Positions 35,131 through 46,500 of a stretch of 64,000 bases of DNA are shown piece by piece. The stretch spans positions 47,719,053 through 47,783,052 of the forward strand of contig CM060732.1 of the NCBI GenBank assembly GCA_030704615.1. Reading direction: 5' to 3'. This DNA comes from Takakia lepidozioides. Its lineage: Eukaryota; Streptophyta; Takakiopsida; Takakiales; Takakiaceae. How positions within the stretch are numbered: position 1 is the stretch's first letter; every line of letters starts with the position of its first letter. The notes under the pieces are model-generated. The model saw only the letters and a program-made list of their open reading frames with translations, had not been told where the DNA came from and did no database searches. Made by a program: the position numbers and the translations under genes.

Positions 35131-36921
35131 ATGATTTGACGACATGATTTCAATCTCTATCCTGTGCTCAAATCACAAAATCTTCTATGTAAAAAACCAA
35201 CCATCTATCCGCCCCAAAAACTATCATGGTCCCTGCCAGGATACAGGAACTGCAACCAGGTCAAAAGATATTAAAGTTCCAGAAAACACTGGAGAAATCT
35301 GAAGAGACAGGGTTGACATATGCCGCAACTCCAACATAAATGAAGTGGTGTATTTCAGATATCACAACAAACCTTTTTACTGTGCATGGACCATATACAA
35401 CCATCTTTTCAACACCTCTTCAAATTAACAGAGAATTAAACATGGTAGCCAGATTGCAAGCAGTGGTACAGTGGCAGATACTTGGAGCCCACCTCATAGC
35501 AGTCTGCACAGATGAGGCGAGCTGGAAAGGACAAATCCTTGCGCCCACATGCATGGTCAGTTTCTCCAGTGTAGCGATTACGAGCATATTCAATCTGCCA
35601 AACCATATTGTGCCATCATACACCTCAAAAGCAATTCAGAATACGAGATTTATTAGAAACAATCTTGTTGAACATCACTTCCAATGCCTCCTACTTGAAT
35701 CAGTCATTGAACAGCACTAATGCGAAAGAGGGACAGGCGGGGTTGGCATTGGGGAGATTCATAGGACTAACACAAAAAAAGTTTCAGACACCTGATGTTT
35801 ATGAGACATAACCTGCTGGCATCGCAAAATAGCAAAGCATGGATTTTTCATGGACTTACAACACACGTGACGTAGGATTCCCACTTATGGAACCACCCGC
35901 AACGTCAATACACATGTACTAACCAATCATAGCTTTGTCCCGTTTGATCAAGTCCGCTCCCTGTAAAACCATGATACCACATCCCACCAGAGCACTAAAC
36001 CTCAGTAGTGGTCACAGTATCCTTGATGCTGATCCCATGTGGGTCACACAAATTACTGGCACAAACTGAACTGAGTGTGAGCTGCTGCTACCCACAACAC
36101 CTGTATTAAGATGCTTCTTCCCAATTTCAACCCGTATCTAGGTGGGGGACGAACAGAAAACACTCTTTTCAGTGGGCCAGGTCTATGGCGACAAGGCTTA
36201 GGGCAAACAACGCTTATGGGTACATTCTTTTCAGTGGGCCAATTTCAACAAAAAACTAAAAGACAACTTTGAAAAGACCCCCAGTGTTACACATTGACAC
36301 CAGTCACCAAAATCACCCAAATACAGGCCACCACCTACTCCGACGTTAAGAGTCTCTGTCATTCGCCTGATACTCAGAGAGGCTATAAAAACAGTTCCTA
36401 CAGACAGAGTTCCACAAGTAGATGGAAGAGCTACAGCATTGATAACTTGGGCAGACGAAGGGGAAACATGATGGTAAATTGATGGACCTTCAAATGCAAG
36501 GTCAAGAATCTCCACGCTTTATGTACAACTGAATGAGTAAACTTTTATCAGCACAGCCACAGGACATATTGCCTTTCACTTGGAAGACTCACAAGTAATG
36601 CTGCAAGACGTTTAGCACAAAGGCCACCAGTCCCTTTTAGAGCTAAATTTCTGTCATGCCATTGCTAACGTTCCTGGTCCAACCATTCGCTGGAGGTAAG
36701 TTTGTTCCAGTATGAGATTCAGGGTGACTTGTAGTAGGAGGTACACAGTACAGATGGACATGTAGTACAGTCGACCTCGACCCTGCCTTATTGTTACCTG
36801 CTTATGTGTTATTTCACTGTAAATGTTACGGTTTTGATACTCTGCAAAAAAAATACACTAGAAACCATGTCAAGAGTGTTAAGTGGTTAATTGTTAGTTT
36901 ATCCTACTCTTCATAGTGTTA

Positions 36922-37390
36922 ACGCACCTCCTTAGTAGTCGAGGCCGACAAATCAGAAGAGAAAATATGGGTACAATTGCATCTTGGGCCGGCCTCAAGT
37001 AAGCACTAAAATATCATATCTTTGGGGGCTGCGGCCCCTAGTGTAAAGCTCTTGGGGCCAAGCAGTAGTGTATAATGTTGAAGTGGGGGCCGAAGGAGGA
37101 GAGGAGAAGAGGGGAGGATTGGATCGTGCGGTGGAGAATGAAGGAAAGAAATAGTATTATAGTGTGGGGAAGGTCGGCCCCAAGGAGACTTGGTGGCCCC
37201 TCAAACCATGAGGACTCCTTTTTTGCCCTTGGGGCGACTTGAGGCCAAACTTATGTAGAATAAAATATATTATTTCATTTCGGCCTCGTCTCCTAGTGTA
37301 AAGGTCTTGGGGTCGGCCTTAAGCTCTCGACCAATAGGATCGCTCCATTCCCGACGGCCCTTGGCCTCGACTCCTAGTGTAAAGCGGGCC
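36922..37390. mobile_element. Degenerate TTA-flanked MITE, possibly two nested copies
   Basis: The right end, CTCCTAGTGTAAAGCGGGCC, is followed by TTA at 37391. The inverted left end is recognisable mainly as TAGTAGTCGAGGCC at 36933-36946, with TTA at 36919-36921. Internal blocks near 37037 and 37290 repeat CCTAGTGTAAAG. The CTTTACACTAGG inverted-repeat motif is shared with the better-preserved MITE at 57547-57898. TTA duplications suit the PIF/Harbinger superfamily. Confidence 0.42.
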
Positions 37391-37404
37391 TTAGATTCCA
37401 TAGA

Positions 37405-37530
37405 GAGCCGTCCCCAAAATAGAGCATCCATTCATGCTCATCTGAAATAGAGCATCCATTCATCCATTTATGAGGTTCAAGCTGAGCATCCATCCATCCA
37501 TTCATCCATTCATGAGGTTCAAGCTGCCAT
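37405..37530 (+). repeat. CATC-rich microsatellite and duplicated block
   Basis: Runs of CATC/CATT tetranucleotides inside two copies of a roughly 40-bp block that ends in ATGAGGTTCAAGCTG. Confidence 0.65.
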
Positions 37531-38138
37531 TGACACTTTACATTTATATCTTGTGCAGCAAAACACCGATACTAGTATTGGTAATCACTATTTGTCACGT
37601 GAAGTATTTAGCAATCTAGAAGGAAGTGATTTTAGCTAGGCATTCTACTTGTCGACAAACCGACATTCTTTCATATTTTCAGCCTACTCAATGATTATAT
37701 GTTATCTTTCATTGGCAGGACCTGGTTTACTGTGCCTCTTGTAACTGATAATTTATGAAAATTCTCCCTGCTTTCCGGTTATTTGTGATACATGGCTATC
37801 TGTTAGAAATTTCATACTCTAGAGGCCTAACATTAAAGCAGGCCCGACTGTATGTGCTGCGGGCCCACTACCGAATTTGTTGAAACATCAGAAAGTCCCT
37901 AACCAACAGCAGTCAGAAGTTCAGAGGGTAAAAGGCAGGACTTTACCCAGTTGTTGAGTTTCTTCAAAAGAATTATGGGGCTCGCATCCTGTTCCTTACG
38001 AGTTTGATAAGTGCGGACACTGTAGTGATCGGCTTGGCCAATTGGATCAATAACAACATTTCTCATTCCCAACCCCCCTTCAGAAAGGCCACCTCACTTG
38101 TTCCAAAGTATTATGGCAATTTTAGATGAGATCACCAC

Positions 38139-38455
38139 CTGTAAAATGTCACAACACTCGGGAACACCATCTCTCTTTCTGATGTCCCTGCAGCACCACA
38201 TGGAGTATGATTCGGACAGCAGAGTTAGATTCCAGCCTCTAAAGAAAAAACATAACTACATCCACAGGCACTCAAAAACATTGCATGGCATATAGGGACG
38301 TACAAGCAGTTCAAACAAGGTCCAGCATATACAACGACAAAAAGCAATGTGCGGGAAGATTGATAACAGCAAGTGACATACTTCTCTTCGACCTTCCATG
38401 TCTTCTCCCGCACATTTCTCTCTGCCACTGTTGCACCGTTCTTCATCCTGACTAC
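38139..38455 (-). other. Two phase-compatible minus-strand exons upstream of the cap methyltransferase pseudogene
   Basis: 38382-38455 follows GGCTTCACAG and encodes VVRMKNGATVAERNVREKTW before GTATGT. 38139-38187 follows GTGCTGCAG and encodes DIRKRDGVPECCDILQ before GTGGTG. Their phases fit (2 then 1). They may be the variable N-terminal exons of the methyltransferase copy or a separate gene; I do not recognise them. Confidence 0.35.
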
Positions 38456-38833
38456 CTGTGAAGCCAAACATGAAGAAATCCGCTCGATCACACCACATAC
38501 AGGACCATGACAACTCATCTAGGTTGGCACAATCTGAAATAAAAACAATTAATTAAAAAAAGTGAGCTGAGCTGAGCTCACCCGCGAGCACTAGAATCGT
38601 TGAGCTCCTCTCTCACACCTTGCGTCCCGAGGATCATTGATCTTCCCAAACACCGCACCACACCACTTTCCTTGCAATCATGGCAAGTTTAGTCATTAGC
38701 TCATGTTGGTTCTTGTTGCCGAAGGTTCCCTGGATAATTGAAGACCAATTGTAACGATGTAGTTCGGAAACAGCTCTCTGATTCTGATTCTGATTCTTGA
38801 CATGGGTATAGTGGGTTGCGAATGAATTTCCAG

Positions 38834-40685
38834 GGGGTGTGCGATGGACAGGGAGCGCGTCTGTTGCAGGAGGTGGGACTCGCGCTGCCGCATAACCTGG
38901 TGGGGAGCCATGATAGCCTGCGTCATGGACTGCCTGCCTTTAAGAGCGAGGCTATGCCCTTGCACCCTGCTGAGATTATGCAATGTAAGTCCCTCAGGGA
39001 AGTTTTCCCTCTTCTTCTCTGTGACGCCCCTGTGCTCCTGTCTCTACAGCATTGGAAGTAGTTTTCTCAGTTGTCCCTCTTGTCCGATTGTTGTTTGTTG
39101 ATTTTGGCCATAACGTGTATGGTAACTCATTACGTTCACTTTGGTTGGGGTTTCTGGTTCCGGCTCTCTCTTGTTAAACTCTTATTTTCCATTCTGTTGC
39201 AATGGATGCTTAAATTTGTGGTAGAAAGTATGCCACAAGTGAATTTATCAATGTATTTCTTTGCCGCAGTTGAACAGCTGCTCTGGTTCGCTTGTTTGTT
39301 GTTAGGTTATGTTCAAAATCTTACTGGTTTCATGTGGAGTTGGAGCTTCTGTTGGGGGATTGTGCATGCATTATGTTATCTTGAGGTTGAAATAAAAAAA
39401 AGGAACTAGCTCTGGAATTCTAGTTTGGGTGCTGGAGTCAAGCTGGCTCCACTTAGAAACCTTGCTCTGGGGAGCAGCATAGTCAAGGTGATCAGGATTT
39501 TCACATTATGTTTAAGAGTTGCTAAGTTTTGAAAAGTTTACGCCAGCGCTCTTGCGCTATGTACTTGGTGTGTGAAGGCAAGCAAGTACCAGGCAGAGAC
39601 AAGTCGTACCCTCCTGGAGAAAACTTATGGTTCAGCTTTTCCCATGAAGAGGGACATTGAGCAACAGATTTTGTAATCGTAGTTTCTTCAGTTGGCGGGC
39701 TTGTGGTTCTGCATGGGGGAGTGCTAGTCTGTATGTATGTTTCAGAAACTTAGCAGAGGGTTTCTGTAGTCGTGGTATTGCTTAGTTTTATGGAAGCATG
39801 CAGGGTGCCCCAGTTGTGATATTGCATTTCAAATTGTTCCATTTGCACACAGAGAGGGTCTAGACTTTGCTGCAAATGGAAGGGGTCTTTGAATGCTCGG
39901 AGAGATGTGCTTCAGGGGTAGCGTCTGTACACACTGAAGGTCTGGACTTCACTGTGAACGAACAAATGAAAGGAGTCTTTGGATCCTTGGAGAGGTTGCT
40001 CCAGGACTTGAGGAATGCTGATAACGTGAAGTAGCACAATTGTTTGGGTTGGGTGTAGGTTCGAACGTCCGGGGCTTGTCTTCATCAATGCTTGGTCTTG
40101 ATTTTTTGACAAATGGCTTTGTAGACTACTTGAATGGTACTTGCATCCTATTCTGCTCTCTCACCAGAGTTGCTCCACCACCACCCAAACTGTTTAAGGG
40201 GCCTTCTCTCTCTCATCCCCCACCCTTGCCTTTAGAACTAGGGAAAATTGATTGGGTATTCATCCATGTTATCAAGGAATGCCTGATTCATTTTTCCTAT
40301 CCTTCTAGGTGTGGCTTCTTTTCATTCAATTCAAAGGGGGCTCCCCACCCACTTGTCTGCACAAGTCAATGCACTTAGCAAAGGGCAGCAAGGGAGTTTG
40401 GTGCCCTCGAGTGTACATGCTTGGAAACAAGCTTGTTCCTACGGACTCTTAGATATCCTTCAAGGATTCTTGACTAGCACCCCCCCAGGGATGTTGTTTC
40501 GAACCAGGACTTTTTGGCGTTACTCCTCTCTCCCCCACCCTAAGGCAAAGCCATCTGTATATGCTGTTGTATGATGATAGGGGTGTATGGTTTATTTTGC
40601 AGGCCCAAGGGAGTTGGAGACATTCATTCCAGTGGACTTGCATCAGGTTATGGAAGTCCGCCTTGGGCTTTTGAAGGGCCCATGA
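38834..40685 (+). pseudogene. UMP1/POMP-like proteasome maturation factor, degenerate copy
   Basis: Three exon-like pieces. 38834-38984 gives LPHNLVGSHDSLRHGLPAF and KSEAMPLHPAEIMQ before GTAAGT. 40059-40136 gives RFERPGL, then, after about two missing bases, LSSSMLGLDFLTNGFVDYLN. 40603-40685 gives PRELETFIPVDLHQVMEVRL and GLLKGP to TGA, and joins the second piece in phase. UMP1 chaperones 20S proteasome assembly; plant family members share GSH-LR-G---KS, SSMLGLE, DYLNDPRE and MEVRLGLSKGP. The frame change, a missing middle exon (the YGAALPLKME region was not found) and loss of the last five or so residues point to a pseudogene, though unusual splicing is possible. Confidence 0.65.
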
Positions 40686-41882
40686 AACTTTTCACAGCTG
40701 TGCTTCTAATGTGATAGGACTCCACTTCTATGACAACATATGATAGCTTTGCCAATGAAACATGTGACTGGATCTTTTAAGTGAAGAATTCTTTCAACTT
40801 TGGCATGGAAAGCATCGCATATCTGAGGAATATGCACATATATGTGTTTCTAAACCTCCTGCCTTAGTTATTACCATTTGTGGTGCAAAGGGCACTTGTA
40901 CAGACATGCAAAGTGATGTAGCTACTACTGATGATTCAAAAACAAGTGAAGAAGTTGTGTGGGAGGCACCATGCTTTTACTGTCATTGTGCCAAGAGCAG
41001 AGATCTTGGAGGACAAATTTGTCTATTCATGTCTGGCCTTTAGAAGAAACACAAATTTTCATCATGGAAGGTGTGCAAGGCTCCTCTACTTAGTCAAGCG
41101 TTGAATATTGATTTATTAGCCCATCATCACCGATTGAAGGGAAGGCTTTCAAGCTGTCTTTGTGATGAAAGATCTTTTTCCAATTATTAGGGCTCATGAT
41201 ACTCCCCAGGAATTAGTGGGGTATTTCTATGGTATTCCACAAGTCTGGTGAGAGGGCCATACTGATCCACACATCTCTTGCAAAGAACCCTAATAATCTG
41301 TGGCCCCAATGGCACCGCCAGTTCAAGCTCAGTTTTCGTTTCTCCTTCCTTCCACTACAGGGATTGCAATCACAACCCTCTATGTCCTCATTCTTACTCG
41401 ACAGATGCATCTATTGGGTGACTCGATGTTTCTGGTCTCTTCTAATTTGGAACTGTGAGAAAGGGGAATCTTTGAAACCCTCCCCAGTGATACATCCAAG
41501 CATACTTCTATTTTCTTGCAATTTTCATGTTTCTTCTCAAAACCCTACACGAAAGCGTAATCCTGGCATGAAGAAACGGAGTTGCATGAGGAGGGTGGAA
41601 GAACGAACACGAACCCATCGGAGCTACCTTTACCAATAACCAGAGTGTTATCATCCTCCTTGCGAATTCTTGCGATGTTTTACAAAACACAGAGAGACGA
41701 GCCAAACGTCTCATTTCACTGAAGCATCCTCTCCTTAACTACAACAGAGGCAACTCTACGAAGAACTCCATGACACTCATAATATCGATCTAGTTCTACA
41801 TCTGTACAAGAAATCTTAAAAAATAGATGAATTTTCGGTGTATTCTATGAGCTTGATATGACTATCAATCGATCAATTGTCA

Positions 41883-42395
41883 TCAAATCTTGGTGATCTT
41901 CGAAGCTTTCACTATAGGGTTCGCCTTGGCTATGGCGTCTCGCCCTGCAAGCTTGTAATCAAACGAACAATTATGCTTCTCAGAGTATCGATGCAGAGAA
42001 CAAAACACATCGCCGCAGCGGCACTTAAATCCTGTCAATCCCACGCGCTTCTTGCACGAAAAGCAGCGATTAGGAGCTTGCTGATGGGGTTGCTCCTGCC
42101 CAGAAGAACTAGCATCGCTCTGTCCATTGGGAGGCGAACGTGATGGGCCAACAAAAGACCCCTCCAATTGCATATATGATGCATCTACATGTGCTCTGTC
42201 CACAGCGGTGGAACCATCACCAATAGCACCCACAATACTGGCTGAGGCATTCTTAGCTTGAAGTTCTTCCAGAACACCGTTGCGGTAGCACTTAGAGCAC
42301 AGCCCCATAGTTGCCGAATTCCCGAAGAACCCACATCCGTTTTTGCACATAGTGGGGCCGGTCTCTTGATTTGCCCCCTCGGAAGCCATGTGCAA
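41883..42395 (-). CDS. A20/AN1 zinc-finger stress-associated protein (SAP)
   Basis: A single open exon of 170 aa. The A20 finger lies at residues 17-36 with Cys17, Cys21, Cys33 and Cys36 (C-x3-C-x11-C-x2-C), around NGCGFFGNSATMGLC. A low-complexity linker with SSSGQEQPHQQAP follows. The AN1 finger lies at about residues 111-143, with CFSCKKRVGLTGFKCRCG and FCSLHRYSEKHNC giving the Cys/His set. The conserved tail is KLAGRDAIAKANPIVKASKI. Plant SAPs of this layout are intronless in the coding part, about 130-180 aa, bind ubiquitin through A20 and are induced by cold, salt and drought. All metal ligands are present, so the gene is likely functional. Start: a second ATG two codons on (42389, MASEG) resembles the usual SAP start and may be the true one. 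A tandem-repeat leader lies upstream. Confidence 0.93.
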   Translation of the reverse strand: MHMASEGANQETGPTMCKNGCGFFGNSATMGLCSKCYRNGVLEELQAKNASASIVGAIGDGSTAVDRAHVDASYMQLEGSFVGPSRSPPNGQSDASSSGQEQPHQQAPNRCFSCKKRVGLTGFKCRCGDVFCSLHRYSEKHNCSFDYKLAGRDAIAKANPIVKASKITKI

Positions 42396-42481
42396 AGCTT
42401 TGCAGGTTAATCACACCTGAAAATATTCCTCCACACGAGGGCACCCTATATCAGAACAAACCCCTCAATATACGAGGAAAG

Positions 42482-42740
42482 GAGTCACAACAATCCTTCA
42501 CCACAGCGTAACGAGCGAGAGACGGTAATATAAAAACACACCTTCGACAGAATAAGAAGGGAGTCACACTCAATCCTTCACCACAGCGTTCCGATAGAAG
42601 GACGGCAATATGAGAACACACTCTTCACAGAATAAGAAGGAACCCACAATCAATCCTTCACCACAGCGTAACGAGCGAGGGAAAAGTATGAGAACACACT
42701 CTCCAAAGAATAACAAGGAAACCCAATCAAGCCTTCAACG
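42482..42740 (-). repeat. About 79-bp tandem repeat in the leader of the A20/AN1 gene
   Basis: Units begin near 42482, 42561, 42641 and (partial) 42719. Each carries CAATCCTTCACCACAGCG, an ATANGAACACAC block and AGAATAAGAAGG on the plus strand. The array lies between the coding start (42395) and a TATA box at 42823, so on the gene's own strand it would be transcribed leader or a 5' UTR intron. Confidence 0.8.
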
Positions 42741-42822
42741 CTCTGCACCGCACTGTGCGAGCTACAGAGAATCCACGACTAGAGAGAAGACGCTGAGAGA
42801 GAATACACGCCCCCCGAAGGCC

Positions 42823-42828
42823 TATATA
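42823..42828 (-). promoter_or_regulatory. TATA box, probable promoter of the A20/AN1 gene
   Basis: GGGTATATAGGCC on the minus strand, about 430 bp upstream of the A20/AN1 start codon. It would place transcription start near 42790 and the tandem repeats inside the leader. No other TATA-like match stands out in between. Confidence 0.4.
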
Positions 42829-42830
42829 CC

Positions 42831-43570
42831 CAGTATAGAAAGAGGAACCCGAAACAGTAAAAGTATGTTAGGGTAACTTTCCCCGAGAATAGCAAAGGAA
42901 GGTTCCTTGACTGGTACGCGGGCTGACCCAGCGGGCAGGAGGGTTCGTTCCTGCACAACGTGGCTACTGCACCATCACCAGAACCTGCTCACGTAAGCGG
43001 AAATGCGTGTGGAATTTGGCAACGCTACAGCTCTTGGCGGAGAGAGACAAACGAGGGGTGAACCAACCGTCTGTACATAGGATCCGCTTGACTGCTGTCA
43101 CTAACCAATTTGATGGTCATAGTATGATTTGACTGTGATGGTCGCCTTGTAGCATCGTGAAGACTCTGTTCAAAGAGTGTACATGGTTTCCGAATGATTT
43201 TCTTGAGCTTTAGTCATCTGAACGCGCACTGGCGTGTTTGAACACCACTCAATCATCTTCTCGCCGACCTCAGGAGATTAACCCTCTAATCGGCCTCCAA
43301 GATGGAAAGCCAGTTGCACCAGGCAGTTCCCATGTCGGTCGGCCGACGGTGAACAAGTGGTCAGGAGCTTCCATTGTAGAAGGGTGGGGTCAACATGTCT
43401 ACATAAGACCGGGATTCATCATCCCTGAGAGCTTTGCCTTAGAGGATTATGGAAGTAGATCGATGGCAGCATGTCTGACCACGGCTTCTCTGCTCCCCGT
43501 ACTAAGAAGAATGCCCAGGGGGCTTTATGCAAACAGTCGCTTGAGCGCGATTGCAAGGAAAATGATTCGA
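42831..43570. other. Spacer between the A20/AN1 promoter and a LINE
   Basis: Upstream regulatory DNA of the A20/AN1 gene is expected here. A 114-codon plus-strand frame (43238-43582) overlaps the LINE 3' end and has no recognisable domain. Confidence 0.4.
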
Positions 43571-46500
43571 TCATTGGCATGATGTTGGGGTCAAATTGCG
43601 GAGGTAGGTAGAAGTTCTGACCGCGGCTGCTTCTTGATTTGAAGTAATTTCAACTTGGAGCAAAACCAGCTTCAAAGAACTGATAGGATTCGCCATGTAT
43701 CTGTATGAGAAATGAAATGAAAGGAAATGGTGCTTTATAACGTCCGCAGAAAGCTCATAGAGCTTATGGGACAAAATGGAAGGAAGAACATGAGAGAAAC
43801 ATTTCTGATCCTCATAGTGGAAGACTTCAGTGAGAGATTGGGTTCCACGGAATAGACAATGGAATCTCCCACGGTATAGGGGGCAATAGAAGAAGAAGTG
43901 TTCTTCAGTTTCAATTTCCTGGCTGCGCCCTATGCAAGCAGGACATAGGCGGTCCTCCCGCTGCAGGTTTTCCCATCTGCCAATCTCTATCCGTAGGTTG
44001 TGGGAGCCCACCCTGAACCGCCCCAAAACCCTGGGGAGAGAAGGAGATAAAGAGGCCGAAAGGTAATTGGGCCGCAAGATTCTATCATCCCGGAGAACCA
44101 AGAATGTTTCTCGATAGAAATGGAGCTTTGTTGTGAGGTTGGGTAACTTCCAAGTTCTCCTGACATGTAACTCCATGAGCTCCTTTCCAATGAGTTGGTT
44201 GCGGTCATGCCTGGATGTGATTTCCACCTCTTCTGGGTTCACTGGCAAAAGTGAAGCTATAGAGAGTCCATGGCGTTCAAACAAGGTATCCACACGGGCA
44301 TACCAGGATTGTTTGAAGCCTGCATTTTTGAGTCTCATAGATGTTGTGAGGGCCCTGGCCACAAGCCCCTTGGGGGGAAGGCCTTGTAACCTATGCAGGA
44401 AAACTGTAAGCCGGAAGAGGGCCTCAGTTTGGAGTGGCACACAGGCGAATTCTGCATTCAATATGTGCGATGGAGTTGTGCCTCTGGCGCCAAGCATTGC
44501 TTGGAGGAAAGATGACTGCAATGGTTCCAGATTGTTTTCCCACCAGGAAACTGGGACTGCAGGTGCCCAAAATTCACAACCAAAAGTGGCATTTGGGGTG
44601 ACTACGATATCAAACAGCCACTTCTTGGTCAGTGGGTGGCGCAGGTGTATCTGCTTGCATTTGGCCTGAAGGCGGATGGAGGTTGTCTTGCCTTTTGTCA
44701 ATCTGTCCAGGGTAGTGGCTGCAAAGTGGAATTTGGGGGAGTGGATAACCAGCCCCAGAAATCAGTAGGATTTGACTATCTCCACCTCCCGATTGTTGAG
44801 GAAGAATCTGCAGTCGGCCTGCCCATTGAAAACCATGATCTTGGTTTTGTAAGGTTGACTTGCAACCCATAGTCATTGGAGAACTGTTCCAAGATGTCGA
44901 GATGGCGTTGTAGGAAGATAGGAGATTGTGCCAAAAGGGCAACATCATCCGCGTAGAGGAGATCTGATTGTGTTGGTCCTCCATCCAATGGCACACCAAC
45001 TCCATGGTTTTTTGGGATGTAGACTTCCAAGGCGTCAATGTAGATTCCGAATAGGGTAGGCGAGAGGGGGCAGCCCTGTTTGACCCCAATGTTGCTATGG
45101 ACCTCAGCTGAGAATTCCCCTGCGATATTGACCATGCCAGTGACGATCTCATACATGGAGGAAATAGCATAGAGAATGTGTTGAGGGACCTCCCACCTTC
45201 TGGAGCCTTTGGAACAGAAGTTCGCGAGGAACCGAATCAAAAGCCTTGTGAAAGTCAACGAAGCAGACGTAAACCAGTTTTTTGTCAAAGCGAACACTTT
45301 CCACCATAACTTGAAGAGTGAAGATGTGGTCAAGAGTGGATCTGTTGCGACGGAAACCAGCTTGTCCCTTAGCCCGTATGTGAGAGGATTCAGCCCAATC
45401 ATCCAACTCCATGGCTACTACTGCCCCAAACAGCTTAGCCAATAGCAATGACACCATAATTGTGCGATGGTTGGTCGGTGCGAGCCTGTCACCGCTCTTG
45501 AAGAGGGGATGGATGAAGCTCTTTGTCCACTCTATTGGAAAGCCATGTTGCACTGCCTCATTGAAGAGGTAAGCTATAAACGGGGCCAAAGTGGGTGTTG
45601 CGTGCTTGAGGAACCCTGTAGCCCTGAAATATCCAATGCCCTGCCATTTTGCAGCTTCTTGATTGCCTTGTTGACGTTGGTTGTAGTAAAGAGGGAGAAG
45701 TGTAGGGGTTTAGAGGTTATGGGAGAGGGAGTTTGGTTTGGGGAATGATACAAAGATTGGGCATACTCATGTTAGACGTGAATGACAGTGATCACAGGTG
45801 GGTCTCTGTGAGGTTTAAGGAGGGACCAAAAGGAACGAGGAGAAGATCTGACTTTTGCAAGAAAAGAAGATTGGAGCTTGAGAGTGTAGGCTCTCTTTTT
45901 GGATCTAATGAGGGACTTATAGTGCTTGAGAGAGAGGTTTTTGGATTGTGTAGAGGAATGGATATCTATGAGTAGAGATTTGATGTGACGTCTAGACACT
46001 TTGCATTCTTCGTGATAGAAAGGTGCATATCTATGGGTGGAGAGGGGCGATGAGGTAGATGGGAGAGTGGAAGGAGCGCAGTGTTGCGTCCCATAGAGCG
46101 TGTGTTAGGTGGGTAGTCTTGTCATCAGTAGATGGTCGAGCAAAGATGGAGGGGAGGATTGAAGCTAGGTAGGTTTCATAATCAGCGTCGTGTAAGTGAG
46201 AGAATGTGATGTAGAAAGAGCTAACTCTATCAATTGTGTTGGGGCTCCCCAAGAGATAGTCAACCACGCTCTGACCTTTGTACGTGTGGCAGGTGAACTG
46301 GCTCAAGGATTTGAAAGTGGTCGTGCCATTGTAGATGACAAGTCCCTGAATCTCGCAAAACTTAAGTAGATGGTGACCATAGCTGCTTGTGATTTCGTTA
46401 GAGACGTCCGGACTTTGCCTCTCCAGGGTCCCATATGAGTGTTGGATGTGTTGAGGGTCCGTGGGGTCGAAGGTTGGAGCGTGTAGAGATCCTGTACGGG

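Larger units (their letters stand above)
34002..38072 (-). pseudogene. mRNA cap guanine-N7 methyltransferase pseudogene
   Basis: Exon-like pieces in the family's order, reading down the minus strand. 38072 to about 37910 gives ADHYSVRTYQTRKEQDASPI and LLKKLNNWVKS. 36488-36528 gives LYIKRGD, then after a frame change ILDLA. 35924-35960 gives GADLIKRDKAMI. 35493-35594 gives RYTGETDHACGRKDLSFPAR and LICADCYE. 34656-34709 gives VDLELALKEDAPFNVCS. About 34215-34369 gives FALHYSW and GIFIGTMPDANVNVRKLRE. 34002-34029 gives YDERFSEK. Plant enzymes that N7-methylate the mRNA cap with S-adenosylmethionine have these blocks in this order. Defects: about four bases missing in motif I (GDAVLDLACGKGGD expected), TAG ending the 34656 piece, TGA after FALHYSW, and W to R in DLIKWDK. 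Introns are kept, so it came from a genomic copy and not from mRNA. Confidence 0.78.

Noticed and set aside
43987-44669. 178-codon plus-strand frame and 73-codon minus-strand frame
   Set aside because: Shadows of the LINE ORF2 C-terminal region in other frames.
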